Shown here: one piece after another, positions 45,999 through 57,167 of the stretch | Layout: every line of letters begins with the position of its first letter | How positions within the stretch are numbered: position 1 is the first letter of the stretch | Assembly (NCBI GenBank): GCA_024345305.1 | Contig: BRON01000019.1 | Coordinates: 1-64,000, forward strand | Origin: Mrakia gelida | Taxonomy: Eukaryota > Basidiomycota > Tremellomycetes > Cystofilobasidiales > Mrakiaceae | Length of the DNA stretch: 64,000 bases | Direction of reading: 5' to 3' | The notes under the pieces: model-generated | The model's input: the letters and a program-made list of their open reading frames with translations, nothing else | Databases searched by the model: none | Told to the model about the DNA's origin: nothing | Made by a program: the position numbers and the translations under genes

Positions 45999-48450
45999 TG
46001 AGTCCTTTCGTTGCGGAGTGAGGTGGGCAGGGAAGGGGGGGAGGGGAGGAGGAGAAGGGAGGAGGAGAGGTCGCAGGTCGAGCTCTGCCTTTCTCGCTCG
46101 CAGCGAGACCTGCTTGGGATACGAGCTCCATTCAGCAGAGAGTTGTCTCGACGTGTGGGTGAAATGGGGAGTGTAGAGATCTAGCCCTTGCCCTGTAGAA
46201 GGATGGGAGGAGACAATGGGAATGACTCGAGCTCATCGAGAGCTCAATCTCGTCATCCCTCGCCTTCCTCCTTGTCTTCACGTCCTGCCCTCTGCTTTGC
46301 CTGTATCACTTCGCTTACCCTTATATCCGTGTATATCAGGTGGTCTACAAAGGAAAGGATCCTATCCTTCTCGCTCATGTACGTTTCTCTCTCTGTCCTG
46401 GCGAATCGAAGGGACCCGAGTTTGGTTGAGCTTGAGCTGAAGCTCACCTTCCCTCCCTTCTTCCTCTCTCGTTCCTTCCGTCATCGCAGCTTTTAACAAG
46501 ACCGTACGTCCCGGCTTTTCCGTTTCATCGTAATACTTATATCTCGCAAAGCTGCGAGGACGAGGTAGAGAGAATGCAGGAAACCTGAGCACGAAGCTGA
46601 CCTCGCCTTCACGTTTCGGCCTCGAACATCAGAGCTCACAGCATCATCAAGCAGTCGTACGCTTCGAAGTTGAGGATCGACTTGTCCAGGGGTGGAATGA
46701 ATGCTGATGGGTCAGTTCACGGGTCCTCGGCTTGAGTTTGGGGGTGTAGGAGCGGGGAGAGGGAAGAGAAGGGAGGAGAAGGAAGATGCGTCGAGCTCAA
46801 CATCCTCTCCTTCCCCTCGTCCCCTCGCCCTTCCCTCGCCCTCCTTTTCGTCATCTAGCGCTTCGCGCTGACTCTCTCCCCCTATTCCTCTTCTTTCTCT
46901 TCTATAGATTCGGCGTAGGCTGGTACGAATCTCCCAACGGTTCTCCTCCCTCCACCCCTCCTGCGTCGTCCGACGAGGAAAGCAACGACGACGAGGATCA
47001 GACCGGGTGCTCAGGATGCAGCGACAAGAGGCGGAGGAGGAGAGAGCAGGAGTTGGAGATGGAGGAGGAGGAGAGAGTTAAGCCTTGCATCTTCAACTCG
47101 GTTGTGCCTGTGAGTTCGAAGATGCCCAGTTGTGCTGAGCGAGGGAGGGGAGGGGCGGACGAGGGAGAGATGCTGATCGAGTGCTGACTCTGTCCTTTCT
47201 TCTGTTCGATATGCCTTTGGAGTAGGCTTGGAACAACGAGAACCTCTCGAGGCTGGCGGAGAAGATTCGCTCGCCTTTGATCTTGTGAGTTTTGAGGCAG
47301 GTTCGCGTCGTGGTTGTTGTTTTCGCTGTTTTCTGACGCTCGTCTCGTCTTCTTCTAGTGCTCACGTCCGAGCTTCAACATCTGGAGCTCTCTCAGAGCA
47401 GAACTGCCACCCTTTCTCGTTCGGTCGCCTCATGGTTCGTTCTTGTCTCGTTTCGACGCCTTCCCTCCTCCCCTCCTCGCTCGGTCGACTGACGCGTCTT
47501 CCCTCGTCTTCGATCCTCCAGTGGATGCACAACGGAGGAATTGCCTCGTTCTCCAAGATCCGACGCCGGCTACAGGAGTCTCTCCCCGAGAAACTCTTCC
47601 TCTTCCCCCAAGGATCAACGGACTCCGAATGGTCCTTCGCTCTCTTCCTCTCCTTCCTTCCCTCCCACCTCCTCTTCCCTCAGTCGACTTCACCCGACGC
47701 CGCCAACTCGACATCGTCCTCATCGCCTTCAACTCCTACCACCCCCAACTCTCCTCCCAGTACTACCTCGTCGCCGTTCACGCCTCTGATGCTTCAGACT
47801 GCTATGGTGAGCTCCTCGTCTTCCTTTCTCGGACCCTCCTCGTCGCGTCGCTGATTCTCGCCGCGTCGTTTCGTTTTCGCTTTCTTCTTCGTCCAGCTCC
47901 AAACCATCAACGCCCTCAACTCCTTCACCCAATCCGTCGGTGCTGAGGAACGTTCGTTGATGAACTTCTGCGTCACCGACGGAGAGAGCGTCGTCGCTGT
48001 TCGGTACATCGACTCGAAGACCGAGGAGGCGGCCAGTTTGTTCTTCTCTACGGGAACGAGCTTCGTGAGTCACTTTCCTTCATCCCCTTTCGCCTTTTTG
48101 CCTCTTCTCATCTACCCATCACGACTTTCGTCCGCGCCTTCGCCTCGCATCGCTTCATTCTACCTCTCCTCCCTTGTCTCCCTCAACTGACCCTCCCCTC
48201 CTTCCCCCTCCCCCCTCTCTCTTTCCTTCACCTTCACCAGTCCGAATCAACCACCTCCTCCTCCACCTCGCCAACCTACCGAATGTCCCACTCCTCTCTC
48301 CGTCCCGACCCTCTCGTCCTCATCGCCTCGGAACCCTTAACCTTCGAACGAAGCGATTGGATGGAGATTCCGAACAACACCATGGTCGTGGTGACGCCGA
48401 GGTTGAACTTGTTGATGATCCCGGTGGGTGGGGAGTTCTCGAGGAGTTAG
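45986..48450 (+). CDS. DUG3: DUG3-type class II glutamine amidotransferase (glutathione degradation)
   Basis: Subunit of the cytosolic Dug2-Dug3 complex that splits glutathione's gamma-glutamyl bond. The start MCRL carries the N-terminal nucleophile Cys2 typical of class II amidotransferases. The second exon follows after a long intron (about 340 nt): VVYKGKDPILLAH, then LLTRPAHSIIKQSYASKLR and GGMNADGFGVGWYES. Further motifs are LIFAHVRASTSGALSEQNCH then PFSFGRLMWMHNGGIA, NFCVTDGESVVAVRYIDS, and IASEPLTFERSDWMEIPNNT near the C-terminus. The acidic insert (SDEESNDDEDQ) near 46980 is extra. It ends PVGGEFSRS at TAG 48448-48450. No lesion. Confidence 0.92.
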
Positions 48451-48893
48451 GATCGAGGTTGGGAGGATTGGGGGGGAGGAAGAAGAAGGGACAGGAGGGA
48501 GGGAGGGAGGTGGGTGGCTGAGAGGGAGCGGTGTAGGAGTTTAGGTTGTATCAGTTCCGGCTCGGTTCGGTTTGGTTTCATGATCTGCTTTTCTTTTATC
48601 TGGATTGGAGAGCCAGAAAGGCTGCTGCTGCTTTCTAGGGGAGATTAAGCTGAAAGCGTGATCCCGACGCGTCGATCGAGACGGAACAAAGTCTTCGAGC
48701 GTTTGCGAGAGAGAGTCAGAGTCGTGATCGTTCAACGTCATATTATCAGTCGAAGAGGGGCAGTTTGATGTCGAAGATGTGCTGCATGAAGGAAGAGCCC
48801 TTCAAAATAAACACGAAGTCAGCGAACGGGTCCGCCGACGCGACGAGCTCATGTAGACGTTCGAAAAACGAGCTCACCTTCCGCTGAACCTCC
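48451..48893. other. Convergent 3'-UTR interval
   Basis: Between the DUG3 stop and the stop of the - MYND gene. GACGCGTC at 48666-48673 lies near its middle. No gene seen; small - frames are open but lack splice or family support. Confidence 0.5.
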
Positions 48894-50474
48894 TCACCAC
48901 GCAGGCTTGAAACAGAACTTCTTGTGCTCCGACCAGTGTAGCGCTGGTGAGCGAAAAGGTTCGAACAAGACGCGAGTCAGGCTTCGATCAATCTTGTCGG
49001 ACTCAAGACGACGCGTCAACTCAGGACGAACCGACTGAGCAGTATCGGACTGATTCACACTGCAGAACAAGACAAGATGTCAGTCAGATACCGAGGATGG
49101 TCGAGTAAAACACTGGAAGACTGACCTTCGAACACGCCGACAAGCTGGTTCCCTCGCAAATGCACGGCGCCGGCAAACCTCCATGCTCACAAAGCTGCAA
49201 CCCAGACTTCAATCCGCACTCGTACCAAGGGAGATGGATAGCGTGATCCGCTGAAGCGAATCCTTTGAACGGAATCCTGCAGTCTTCTCCTTCGTCGAAC
49301 CTCAAGACGGAGAGGAGGGGTGCGACTTGATCCAACGCGTCCTCGACGACGACTCCGTTCGTGAGCGTCTGGTAGACCTCGAGGGCTTGGATGGATGGAG
49401 AAGAACCAATGATCTTCTTTCGGTTGTAGGAGGTGGGAAGGACTTTGGAGGAGAGGTTGACGACGAGACGTTCGAGGAGGTCTGCGACGGAGGTGATCAC
49501 GTCCGAGGGCGAGAAGGGGTTGAAGAGGTTGAAGACGTCGAGGGCTTTGGCGGCGTGGAGGATAAAGGTTCTAGTGGAGAGGCAGAGGGAGTAGAGTCTC
49601 GAGATGTCTCGGATCCATTGGTCGAGATCGTCGAGAGAGTTGAAGTCCTGACGCAGCAAAACCAAGAGGAGTGAGCCCGACGACGAGCGGCGAGCGAAGG
49701 CGACGGAGAAAGAAGAGCGTGAACGGACCGTTTTCTCGAGCTCTTCGACTTCGAGAGTAGCGAGAAGCTCTACCTCGTGATCCAGTATCTCCTCGAGCTC
49801 CGGTTTTTTCGGGTACGCATGTAGGAGCCCAAAGGGAACTGGAACTCAGCCAGGTCTCGAAAGACAACGGCGAAAGGAGCGTTGGTGTATTTCCACTCCC
49901 GAGCCACGTCGAGGTAGAGGTCCATGAACTGAGGGAAGTAGGAAGCGGCGAACCGAAGCTGGAAAAACGACGGGGAAGGTCAGTTTTGCGTTCAACGATG
50001 GGAAGAACCGAGTGTGAGAGGACGAGCGAGAGCGACGTGAGGGAAGATGTCAGGCTCCAATCCGCTTTTCGGAGAGGGATGGATGTCGTTGAGAAGTTGA
50101 CTTAGCTGTTGAATCAACGATCAGTCAGATCACTCTTCTCGAGGAAGAGAGGAAAGGGAGAGAAAGGAAACTTACCTCAATCTCCTTCTCCCTCCCAGTC
50201 AAGAACCTGAGCTCTGCGATCGTCGAGCTCTCTCCCTCCTTATCGAGTCCAAAGATACGAGCGATTTCGGAAGCAGCCTCATCGACGGTGAGGATCCTGG
50301 ATGGTATGTTTTGGAGTGTTCTGGGGAATAGAGGGTCGAAGGGAGTTGTAGTTTGCCTCCAACTAGAAGGAGGGCTCGAGCTGGCGTTTCCTCCGAATCG
50401 AAGGGTCGAAGCTCAACCTCCCTTTTGACCCCAATCCACGACTGTAGTGCGAAGCTTTCGACTCCTTTGATCAT
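48894..50474 (-). pseudogene. Protein with C-terminal MYND finger, frame broken at an A6 run
   Basis: Exons in order: VDEAASEIARIFGLDKEGES and ELRFLTGREKEIE, LSQLLNDIHPSPKSGLEPDI, LRFAASYFPQFMDLYLDVAR with FRDLAEFQFPLGSYMRTR, then KKPELEEILDHEVELLATLE, SLDDLDQWIRDISRLYSLC, and the C-terminal zinc finger CEHGGLPAPCICEGTSLSA with ACSKCESVRYCSV and LHWSEHKKFCFKPAW. The finger lacks the usual xCQ after YCS. At the T6 run on + (49804-49809) the frame slips: one more A on the coding strand would join MRTRKK to KPELEE. As it stands a TAG follows. The start is unresolved; ATG at 50474 (MIKGVESFALQSWIG) is one candidate. Function unknown; similar layout to the MYND gene at 62884. Confidence 0.6.
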
Positions 50475-51999
50475 GTCAGAGGTCAGTAGAGGCTTTTCAT
50501 ATCTCACTCTGCACTCATCGCTTATTTTGCACTTTTTCTTTTGCTTGAGAAGCCGCCTCGACTCGTCTTGCCGTGGGATGTCCTCCTTCACGTCGTCCAC
50601 GTCGCCGACCCTCCAGCTCTCGCCGCTCTCTCTCGAGTCTCGTACGATCTACTAGTAGAAGCGGCGCCTCTTCTTTACCGCTCTATCGAAATCAAAACCT
50701 CGAAGCAGCTCGTGCTCCTGCTCTGCGAGTCCTGGCAGTACAGCGAGGTGAGCTCGCTCGCTCCTTCCTTCTCCTCCCTCCCTCCTTCTTCCTCCCTCCT
50801 CCATACTTTCTCTGACCATCTTCTCTGTTCCTTCTTTTCTGGGACTTCTCTAGTACTCCCGAAGCACCCGACCCAACCGAATCACCTCCCTTTTATCCCT
50901 CTCCCAAACCCTTCATCTCACCTTCGACTTCGCCTCCGCCTCCATCACCCAGACCTTCCTTCGGCTCGACACCCTCGTGCCTTACTCGCGATTCGCTACC
51001 CTCCAGCTCCGACTCAAGACCCTTACGATCCTCTTCAACTTCCAAACCCCAGCGATGGATCTCAGCAGTCTTCAAACAAGCATTCTCCCCAAACTCAACC
51101 CCAAGGTCGTTTCATTCACGGTCGGTCAGCCTCAACCTCCTCTGGGTCCCATCGCCAATCCTTCTTCTTCGACCGCCTCGCCGACGATATGGAGAGAGCG
51201 AGGACCTATCGGTCTACCCTGGAAGAAAATGGACCGGCTCGTCGTCCACGGAAACCTACCCTATCCAACTCCAACCACGATGGGCGCACCCCCTCCTCAC
51301 GAAGTCGTCCTCGATCTCCGGTCTAGCGAGGAGCACGACGGGTTCATGCGAAGGAGCATGGAGAGGGCATGGTCGATTCAGGGACCTCTTGCGAGAGCTC
51401 GGTTTGGAAGGAGGGTGATGGAGTTGGGGATGGCAGGGAAGGGAGGGAGATTGACGTTGATGGTTGGGACGGAGGAGGAGAAGGCGCGGTTGGAGAGTGA
51501 GATAAGGCTGCTCGAGGAGCGGTATAGGGATTATCTGGATGTAGAGGTGTGTGGGACGAGCTAGGCTTGACTGAGAGGGTGGGATAGATTGTCGAGGAAC
51601 AGAGAGAGTTTGGATTCGAGCTCGACGCGTCACCTCCGGTCAATACTTCCCTTACTCTCTCTCCTTTCCCCCGCTGACGAGGCCTATAACTGACCTTCCG
51701 CACTTCTATTTTTCCTTGATCTCCGCAGGTATTGGACCCAACCCTCACCTCCGTCGTCGACGGCTCGCGAATCGTCTCCTCTCACCACGTCCTTCGACGA
51801 CTCTCGCACGACCAGCCGGCCTACCACACATCGATCGGAACGTACATAGGCTGCCTGCGATGGATCCCCTCGTGGAGCTTTCCAGGAGGTGAACGCGCGT
51901 TGGACTTTTCTCTCCGTCCGTCGCGTCGAGATCGAGTTTTCGCTGACCCTTCTTTGTGTCTTTTCCCTGATAGTCCAGATACACAGTCACCGTAGATAA
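50473..51999 (+). CDS. F-box-like protein
   Basis: Exons: 50473-50481 (MSE), 50553-50747, 50854-51546, 51729-51888 and 51974-51999, all in phase. The N-terminus RLVLPWDVLLHVVHVADPPA then LAALSRVSYDLLVEAAPLLY is a divergent F-box (LPWDVLxxV). The body is beta/leucine-rich (LSLSQTLHLTFDFASASITQ, LQLRLKTLTILFNFQTPAMD). If the 51547-51728 intron (GTGTGT...CTGACC...CGCAG) is not used, the frame simply ends at 51564 (VEVCGTS). The spliced form continues VLDPTLTSVVDGSRIV and SIGTYIGCLRWIPSWSFPG. I prefer the spliced form. The first exon is only three codons and rests on splice logic. Confidence 0.65.
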
Positions 52000-52449
52000 A
52001 TTGCACACACGGATCCTCGATATGACTCTTCTCATTTTGAGGATCCTCATCGCGTTTTCGCCTTCACAGCACCGAAAGCTCGACGCGTCTCGTCCTCGCT
52101 TCCTCCACATTCTCTCTCTTTCTCTCCTTTCCCACATCTGCAGTAGCCGAGAAAGTCATTAAGAAGCGATCGAATGGGAAGGAAGCAAAAAGCAGAGCAA
52201 TCTAGGTGAAAGCGAGAGCGAGAGCCGCGACGAACGAAGAAAAGCAAAGCAGCAGCAAGAAAGAAGAAGAAAGTAGCAAGAGGGCACTGATGAGAAGGGA
52301 AGGGAGAACAGAACAGTAAGAAGACAGAGGGAACGAACGAACCAAAGGAAACCCGACGGAAGCAAAGGGGAGTAGAGAGAGAGAAAGGGAGAGGGGGGGG
52401 GGGGGGAAGAAAGCGAAAACAAAACGAAAACCGACCCAGTCGACGCGCC
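52000..52449. other. Convergent 3'-UTR interval with G-run
   Basis: 450 nt between two converging genes. GACGCGTC at 52082-52089 lies 83 nt after the F-box gene stop. The right half is very purine-rich on + (pyrimidine-rich on the - gene's sense strand), with the G14 run. No gene seen. Confidence 0.5.
52393..52406. repeat. Mononucleotide G14 run
   Basis: Fourteen consecutive G on +, i.e. C14 in the 3' UTR of the - gene ending at 52450. Length likely varies between isolates or reads. Confidence 0.85.
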
Positions 52450-55400
52450 TCACTCCTCCTCCTTCTTCACCTCCCCCCGTTCCCCTTCCTCAGACTCCTC
52501 AAAGAACCCACTATCCCGTCCCCTCTCGGGTCCTTTGACCCTCTTCCCCTCCTCGCTCGCACTAACAGCCCAACTCCCTTTCCTCTTCCTCCCACTCGCC
52601 TCTGGCCCCCCTCCTCCTCCATTCCCATCCGGCGTCGTCGCAACCCCCCACATCCCCGACCCGTTCCCTGGCGTAGCAGGCGCGAGGCCCAAACTCCTCG
52701 TGAGACTCAAGCTCTGAGGGGAGGAGAGCTGGAAGAACGACGAAGCGGGAGGGGAGGATCCTCCCAAATGGGTTGTTCGAGTGGACGAACCGGGAGCAGC
52801 GTAGGCTGAAGAGGTGGAGTAGCGGTTCTGGGATGCTTGGCTGGACGGAATGGCGTTGAGGAGGGTGGAGTTGTTGGAGGGTGTGGAACTTGGATGTCCG
52901 TGGGAGGAGGAGGAAGACTTGAAGGGAGTTCGGGTTGAGGAGACGTTGGAGGTGTAGGATTGGATGGAGGTCATTCCGAGGGGAATGGAGGGTTTGAAGG
53001 GTGTTGGGTGGAAGATGGGGAGGTGGGTTGGGGTTGCTGTTCCTGATCCTGAGATGAGGGAGGTGAGCGGTGTGGAGGAGGGACGACGGTGAGGGATTTG
53101 GGGAGGGATGAAGAGTGGTTCGAGGGGGAAGTCGCGTTTGAGTGAGGAAGGACCGGTTTGGTTATCGACTGGGGAGGACGAAGGACTGGAAGCGACGAGG
53201 TTGTTGCTGTAGTGGCTGTTGAAGGGTTTCGAGTCTTCGCGTTCGTCGTCGTCGTCCTCGTCTGACGCTTCGTCGTCGCGTCGATCCTGGACGTGTCTCG
53301 AAGAAGACGAGGCTGCTCCCCAAAGTCTCGAGGGAGTTCCCGATCCAGAAGCTGCTAACCCTCCCATTCCGAGCGCCCGACCCCGTCCCTTCCCTTCGTA
53401 CGCGACCTCCATGCTCCTCTTCACGTCCTCTCCCCACCTCAACCCTCCGATCGAAGGTCTCGAACTCGACGACCCAGCTCCACTCCCACCCATCATCCTC
53501 GCGGAGGGAGTAGGAGTTCCCATCGGAACGGGCTTCGACCTGACCTGCGAGAACCTCGATGACGACGCGTCGTTCGAGAGATGCTCGACCGGCGAGGAGA
53601 GGATACCGTGGTTGGTAGGAGGGGAGCGACCGATCATTCCTGGCGAAGGGGGCGACGACTGAAGGAAGTCCTCCTCGGTTCGAGCGGATGGGAAAGCGGG
53701 GGAGGACTCGAGGTTGGTTTCCTTGGACGAGAAAGGGAGGGGAGCTGGAAGAGGGGAGAGAGCAGAGGACGCTCGACTTCGAGGGATGGGGATGGATTCG
53801 GTAGTCGACGAAGGAGAAGCTTTGGGAGGTCCAACGAGAGAGGGTTGGCGTGACCGACGACCCATCCCTGGGAGAGCTTTGGGAACGACGGGGAAGAGGG
53901 TTTGACGTTCGAGTTTCCGTCGCTCCATCTCTCGTTCCTCCTCCTCCTCGTAGTCGTCTTCCTCCTCCTTGAACGTGCGAGAGTAGTCGAACGTCGCTGG
54001 CTCCTCGTACTTGATGGGAGATGATCGATCCTCCTCCTTCACCCTCGTCGCCGAAGACTCGTACCGAGCAACGCCAGCGTCCATCTCGGAAGTCCAGACC
54101 TCCTTCGACGGCGGCGACGCGTCCTCCTCGTCCTCCTCGCTCTCAGCCTCGTACTCCAACGTCGAAGGCTTGACTGGAGAGCTCCCGTTGGCTCTCAAAG
54201 CCATCAACAATGCTGCTGCTCCGTCGTCCTCGACCCCTCTGGCCATTCCGACGAGAGGAGCGTCGTCTCGACCTCGCGAAGGGAAAGACGATCGTCGTTG
54301 AGGAGAGAAGCCTGGCATCGTCATTTGCGGACGAGCCTTGTGAGGAGAGGTGGATCCGAGGGCTGAGAGAGGTCGACGAGGGACGTCGAAGCGAGCTGGG
54401 ACGATGGGAGGGGGAGGGTAGTGGGTGGAAGGGTGGTACGTCGGGGTTGGGTAGTAGTTGGAAGGGTGAGAGGTGTACTGAGGAAGGTTGCGAGGATGAA
54501 CGGCGTCGTAGGGGAGTCGAGCGAAGACCTGCTGATTCTGAGGTTGACGCTGGCTGGGAGGAAGAGCATAGTGCTGATGCTGGAAGGGCGGCGCCGTCGT
54601 CGTCGAGTCGTCTGGCGAACCTTCCTCCTGATCTCCTCCCTCCTCCGACTCGTAGTTCGCCTCTGCTCCCTCTCCCGACTCCTGGCGTCTCCGCTGCTGA
54701 TCCGATTCCTCGTGAGATGCAGGCTCCATCGGTTCCTTCCTCTTCGTCGACGACCACGGTCCAGAAGCTCGGATGGGAGCAGGAGCGACCTTCTCCTTTC
54801 CCTTTCCCTTCGCAGCAGCGACCTTCTTCTTAGGGGGAGCTCGACCAGCAGCTTTGGCAGGAGCTTTCCGTTTCCCCTTGGTTCCCTCGACGATGGCCTC
54901 CTCCTCCTCCTGAGCTTCCTCGAGATCGTCGGCTTCTTCCTCCTCGTGAATGACATCCTCGTCCGAGCCTGAACGGTTCGCCTTCTGGAGAGCTCTGTAT
55001 CGATCAAAACAGCACGAGCGGGAAGGTCAGCTCGCGCGAGACGGAGGGGCGAGAGAAGGAAGGGAACGAAGAAAGCGACGACGAAACGAACCGTTTCTTG
55101 CTCGCCCACTTCCTCTTACTCTCCAACGACCTCTCCCTCCTCTCCTCGTCCGTCTTGGGTCGTCCTTCATCTGCTCCGATCCAAACCGAACAGACGAAAA
55201 AAGTCAGCTCTCGTCCCTCTTTCTCCTCGTCCTCAACCACGAAACGAAAGAAAGAGCGAGGGCGACGAAGGAAAGCTCACTCTTATCCCACCTCGTCCTC
55301 CTAGGCTGATCACTTAACGGGATCCCATGCTTATCGCACAGATGTCTCCTCCAGATCGATCGTGCATGCTTCCCTTTGTAGACTGTTAAAATCCAAACGC

Positions 55401-56674
55401 CGAAACGCGTCAGTTCAGTGAGCAAAATCAAACGACGCGAACAAACTCTCGTTCGTCGAGCTCGTCCCTTCCTCGCGTCCCAGAAAAAAGCACTCGCCCT
55501 TATCACAAAAACAACACTCGAAATCCTTCTCCCCCGACCCCGCCGCAGGATTCGGATCGAACAACCTCCCTCCCTTCCCAACGAGCATCCTGACGGCTCC
55601 AACCATGCGGTACTCGGGTACGACGACGCCTACGATGAGCCCTCCTTCCTCGGGTGTCTTCTTCTTGGGGGGTGCTGCTGGAGGGGCGCGAGGTTTCGGG
55701 ATGGGAGGGGGGAGAATTGGGAGGAGGGAAGGGTGAGGTTGAGGTTTCCCGTAGAGGTAGTGAGCTGGATGGGAAGGAGGGGGGTAGGGTTGATGATGAG
55801 AGGAGGAGGAAGCGTGAGGTTGAGGTGGGGGTTGATGATGGGCTGAGGACCAGGGTTGGTGGTCGGAGGGAGCTAGTTGATGGTGATGAGGAGGTCCACT
55901 GGAGTGAGAAGAAGAAGAAGCTGGTGCGGGTGGAGGGGGAGGGGGAGGGTACGAGGAGAAGGGACGATGGGAAGGAGGAGGAGGAGGAGCGACCGGAGGG
56001 TACGAGGTCGAGGTTGAAGTCTGAGCTGAGTTGTGATGTGGTGGGGGAGGTGGGTAGTAGGAGGGATGATGGGCTGTAGGACGAGGGATGTTGCTGTTGG
56101 CGTAGTAAGGTTGAGAAGAAGGAGGAGGAGGAGGGCGCTCGTGGAGAGAGGACGAGGAGGAAGAGGAAGGAGCCATCCAGGGAGTCGAGCTCGTCGAGTT
56201 CGTTGCGGGAGGAGGAGGAAGAGAGGGAGCTGAAGAGGACGCTGGACCTGGTCCGTCTTGTGGTCGAGATGGATGATGGTGATGGTGGTTAGGCTCTCCC
56301 TCTCCTGCTTTCCTTTCTTGTTGTTGATTTTTCGCGTGAAGTGAAGAAAGGGGTTCATCGCCGGGGGGAAGGAGAGGAGGGTCCGAAGGCGAGGTAGAGT
56401 TGAACGATCCTCTCAAGCTGCTCTCCCCTTCCTCCCCTCCTCCTCCTCTATACCCACGCTCGTTCGAAGCTGGCCATCCCGGGAGGTAGGACTGTTTCGT
56501 AGTAGGAGTGGCGGTAGAAGGGAGGATGGAAGGGAGGGAAGGGAGGGTAAGGGAAGGAAGGGGAGGAGCTCGCCGCGAGGAGGAGGTCGACGACGACTCC
56601 GCTGTCTGTTCGAGAGGAGAAGGAGAGTTTGAGTTGGCTCGCATCGGGGGGAGGCGAGGCAGAGAGGCCATCAT
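52450..56674 (-). CDS. Large nuclear regulatory protein with a fungal zinc-binding-like domain
   Basis: Function unknown; probably a transcription regulator. The start MMASLPRLPPMRANSNS (56674) opens a long Pro/Ser/His-rich disordered region (runs of P, S and H). It is followed by a compact conserved-looking module: GLIVGVVVPEYRMVGAVRML, FECCFCDKGECFF, then after an intron YKGKHARSIWRRHLCDKHGI then PLSDQPRRTRWD, then RPKTDEERRERSLESKRKWA. The Cys/His spacing suggests one zinc site, and the basic segment suggests DNA binding. The C-terminal exon (54729-52450) is one 750-codon disordered stretch with acidic patches (EEEEEREMER) and a KRKRKGSW-like basic cluster, ending EVKKEEE. About 1,300 residues in total. 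I do not recognise the family by name. Confidence 0.7.
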
Positions 56675-57167
56675 CCCTGCTGCGAGAGACAAGGGTGTAT
56701 GGATAGAGAAGGGGAAGGGAGGCGGGCTGGAAGGAAGGGAGTGAGGGAGTTGGAAGGTGAAAGGGTCGCGAGCGAGCGTGTCTTCTCTCCCTCCCTGCGG
56801 ACGACTGATGAGCGAGCACTTTGAGACGAGACGCGTCGTGTTTGGAACTCGTCCGTTCGTCTTCTTTTCCTTCGCTCAGTTCAGAGCACAGATGAGAAGG
56901 AGAACAGACGTGATTATTAGGTGGTAAGTAGCGAGGACGAGAAAGATAACGACGAGGAAACAAAAGGGGGTATCGAAAGCAACGAGAAAAGGGATATCGA
57001 AAGCAAGGGAGCCAGCAAGAGTCAAGAAAATATGCAAGTGTGTCCGTGAAAAAGGATAGAGTCGAAGAAAAATCGAAGAGTGAAAGGGAGAGAAAGGAAG
57101 AAAACAGTCCATGAGTGATCGCAATCGACGCGACGCGTCGTCCGTCAGTCCTCGCTCGCTCGCTCGC
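56675..57167. other. Interval between two - genes
   Basis: Holds the leader of the 52450-56674 gene (GACGCGTC near 56831) and the 3' UTR of the DUF7598-like gene (CGCT tetranucleotide repeats about 57152-57168 and GACGCGTC at 57132-57139, 29 nt past the stop). A possible 5'-UTR intron acceptor (TCTCGCAG) lies just upstream of the 56674 start. No gene seen. Confidence 0.5.
57132..57139. repeat. GACGCGTC element after the DUF7598-like gene stop
   Basis: Found inside CGACGCGACGCGTCG, about 29 nt downstream of the stop at 57168-57170 (minus strand). Confidence 0.75.
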
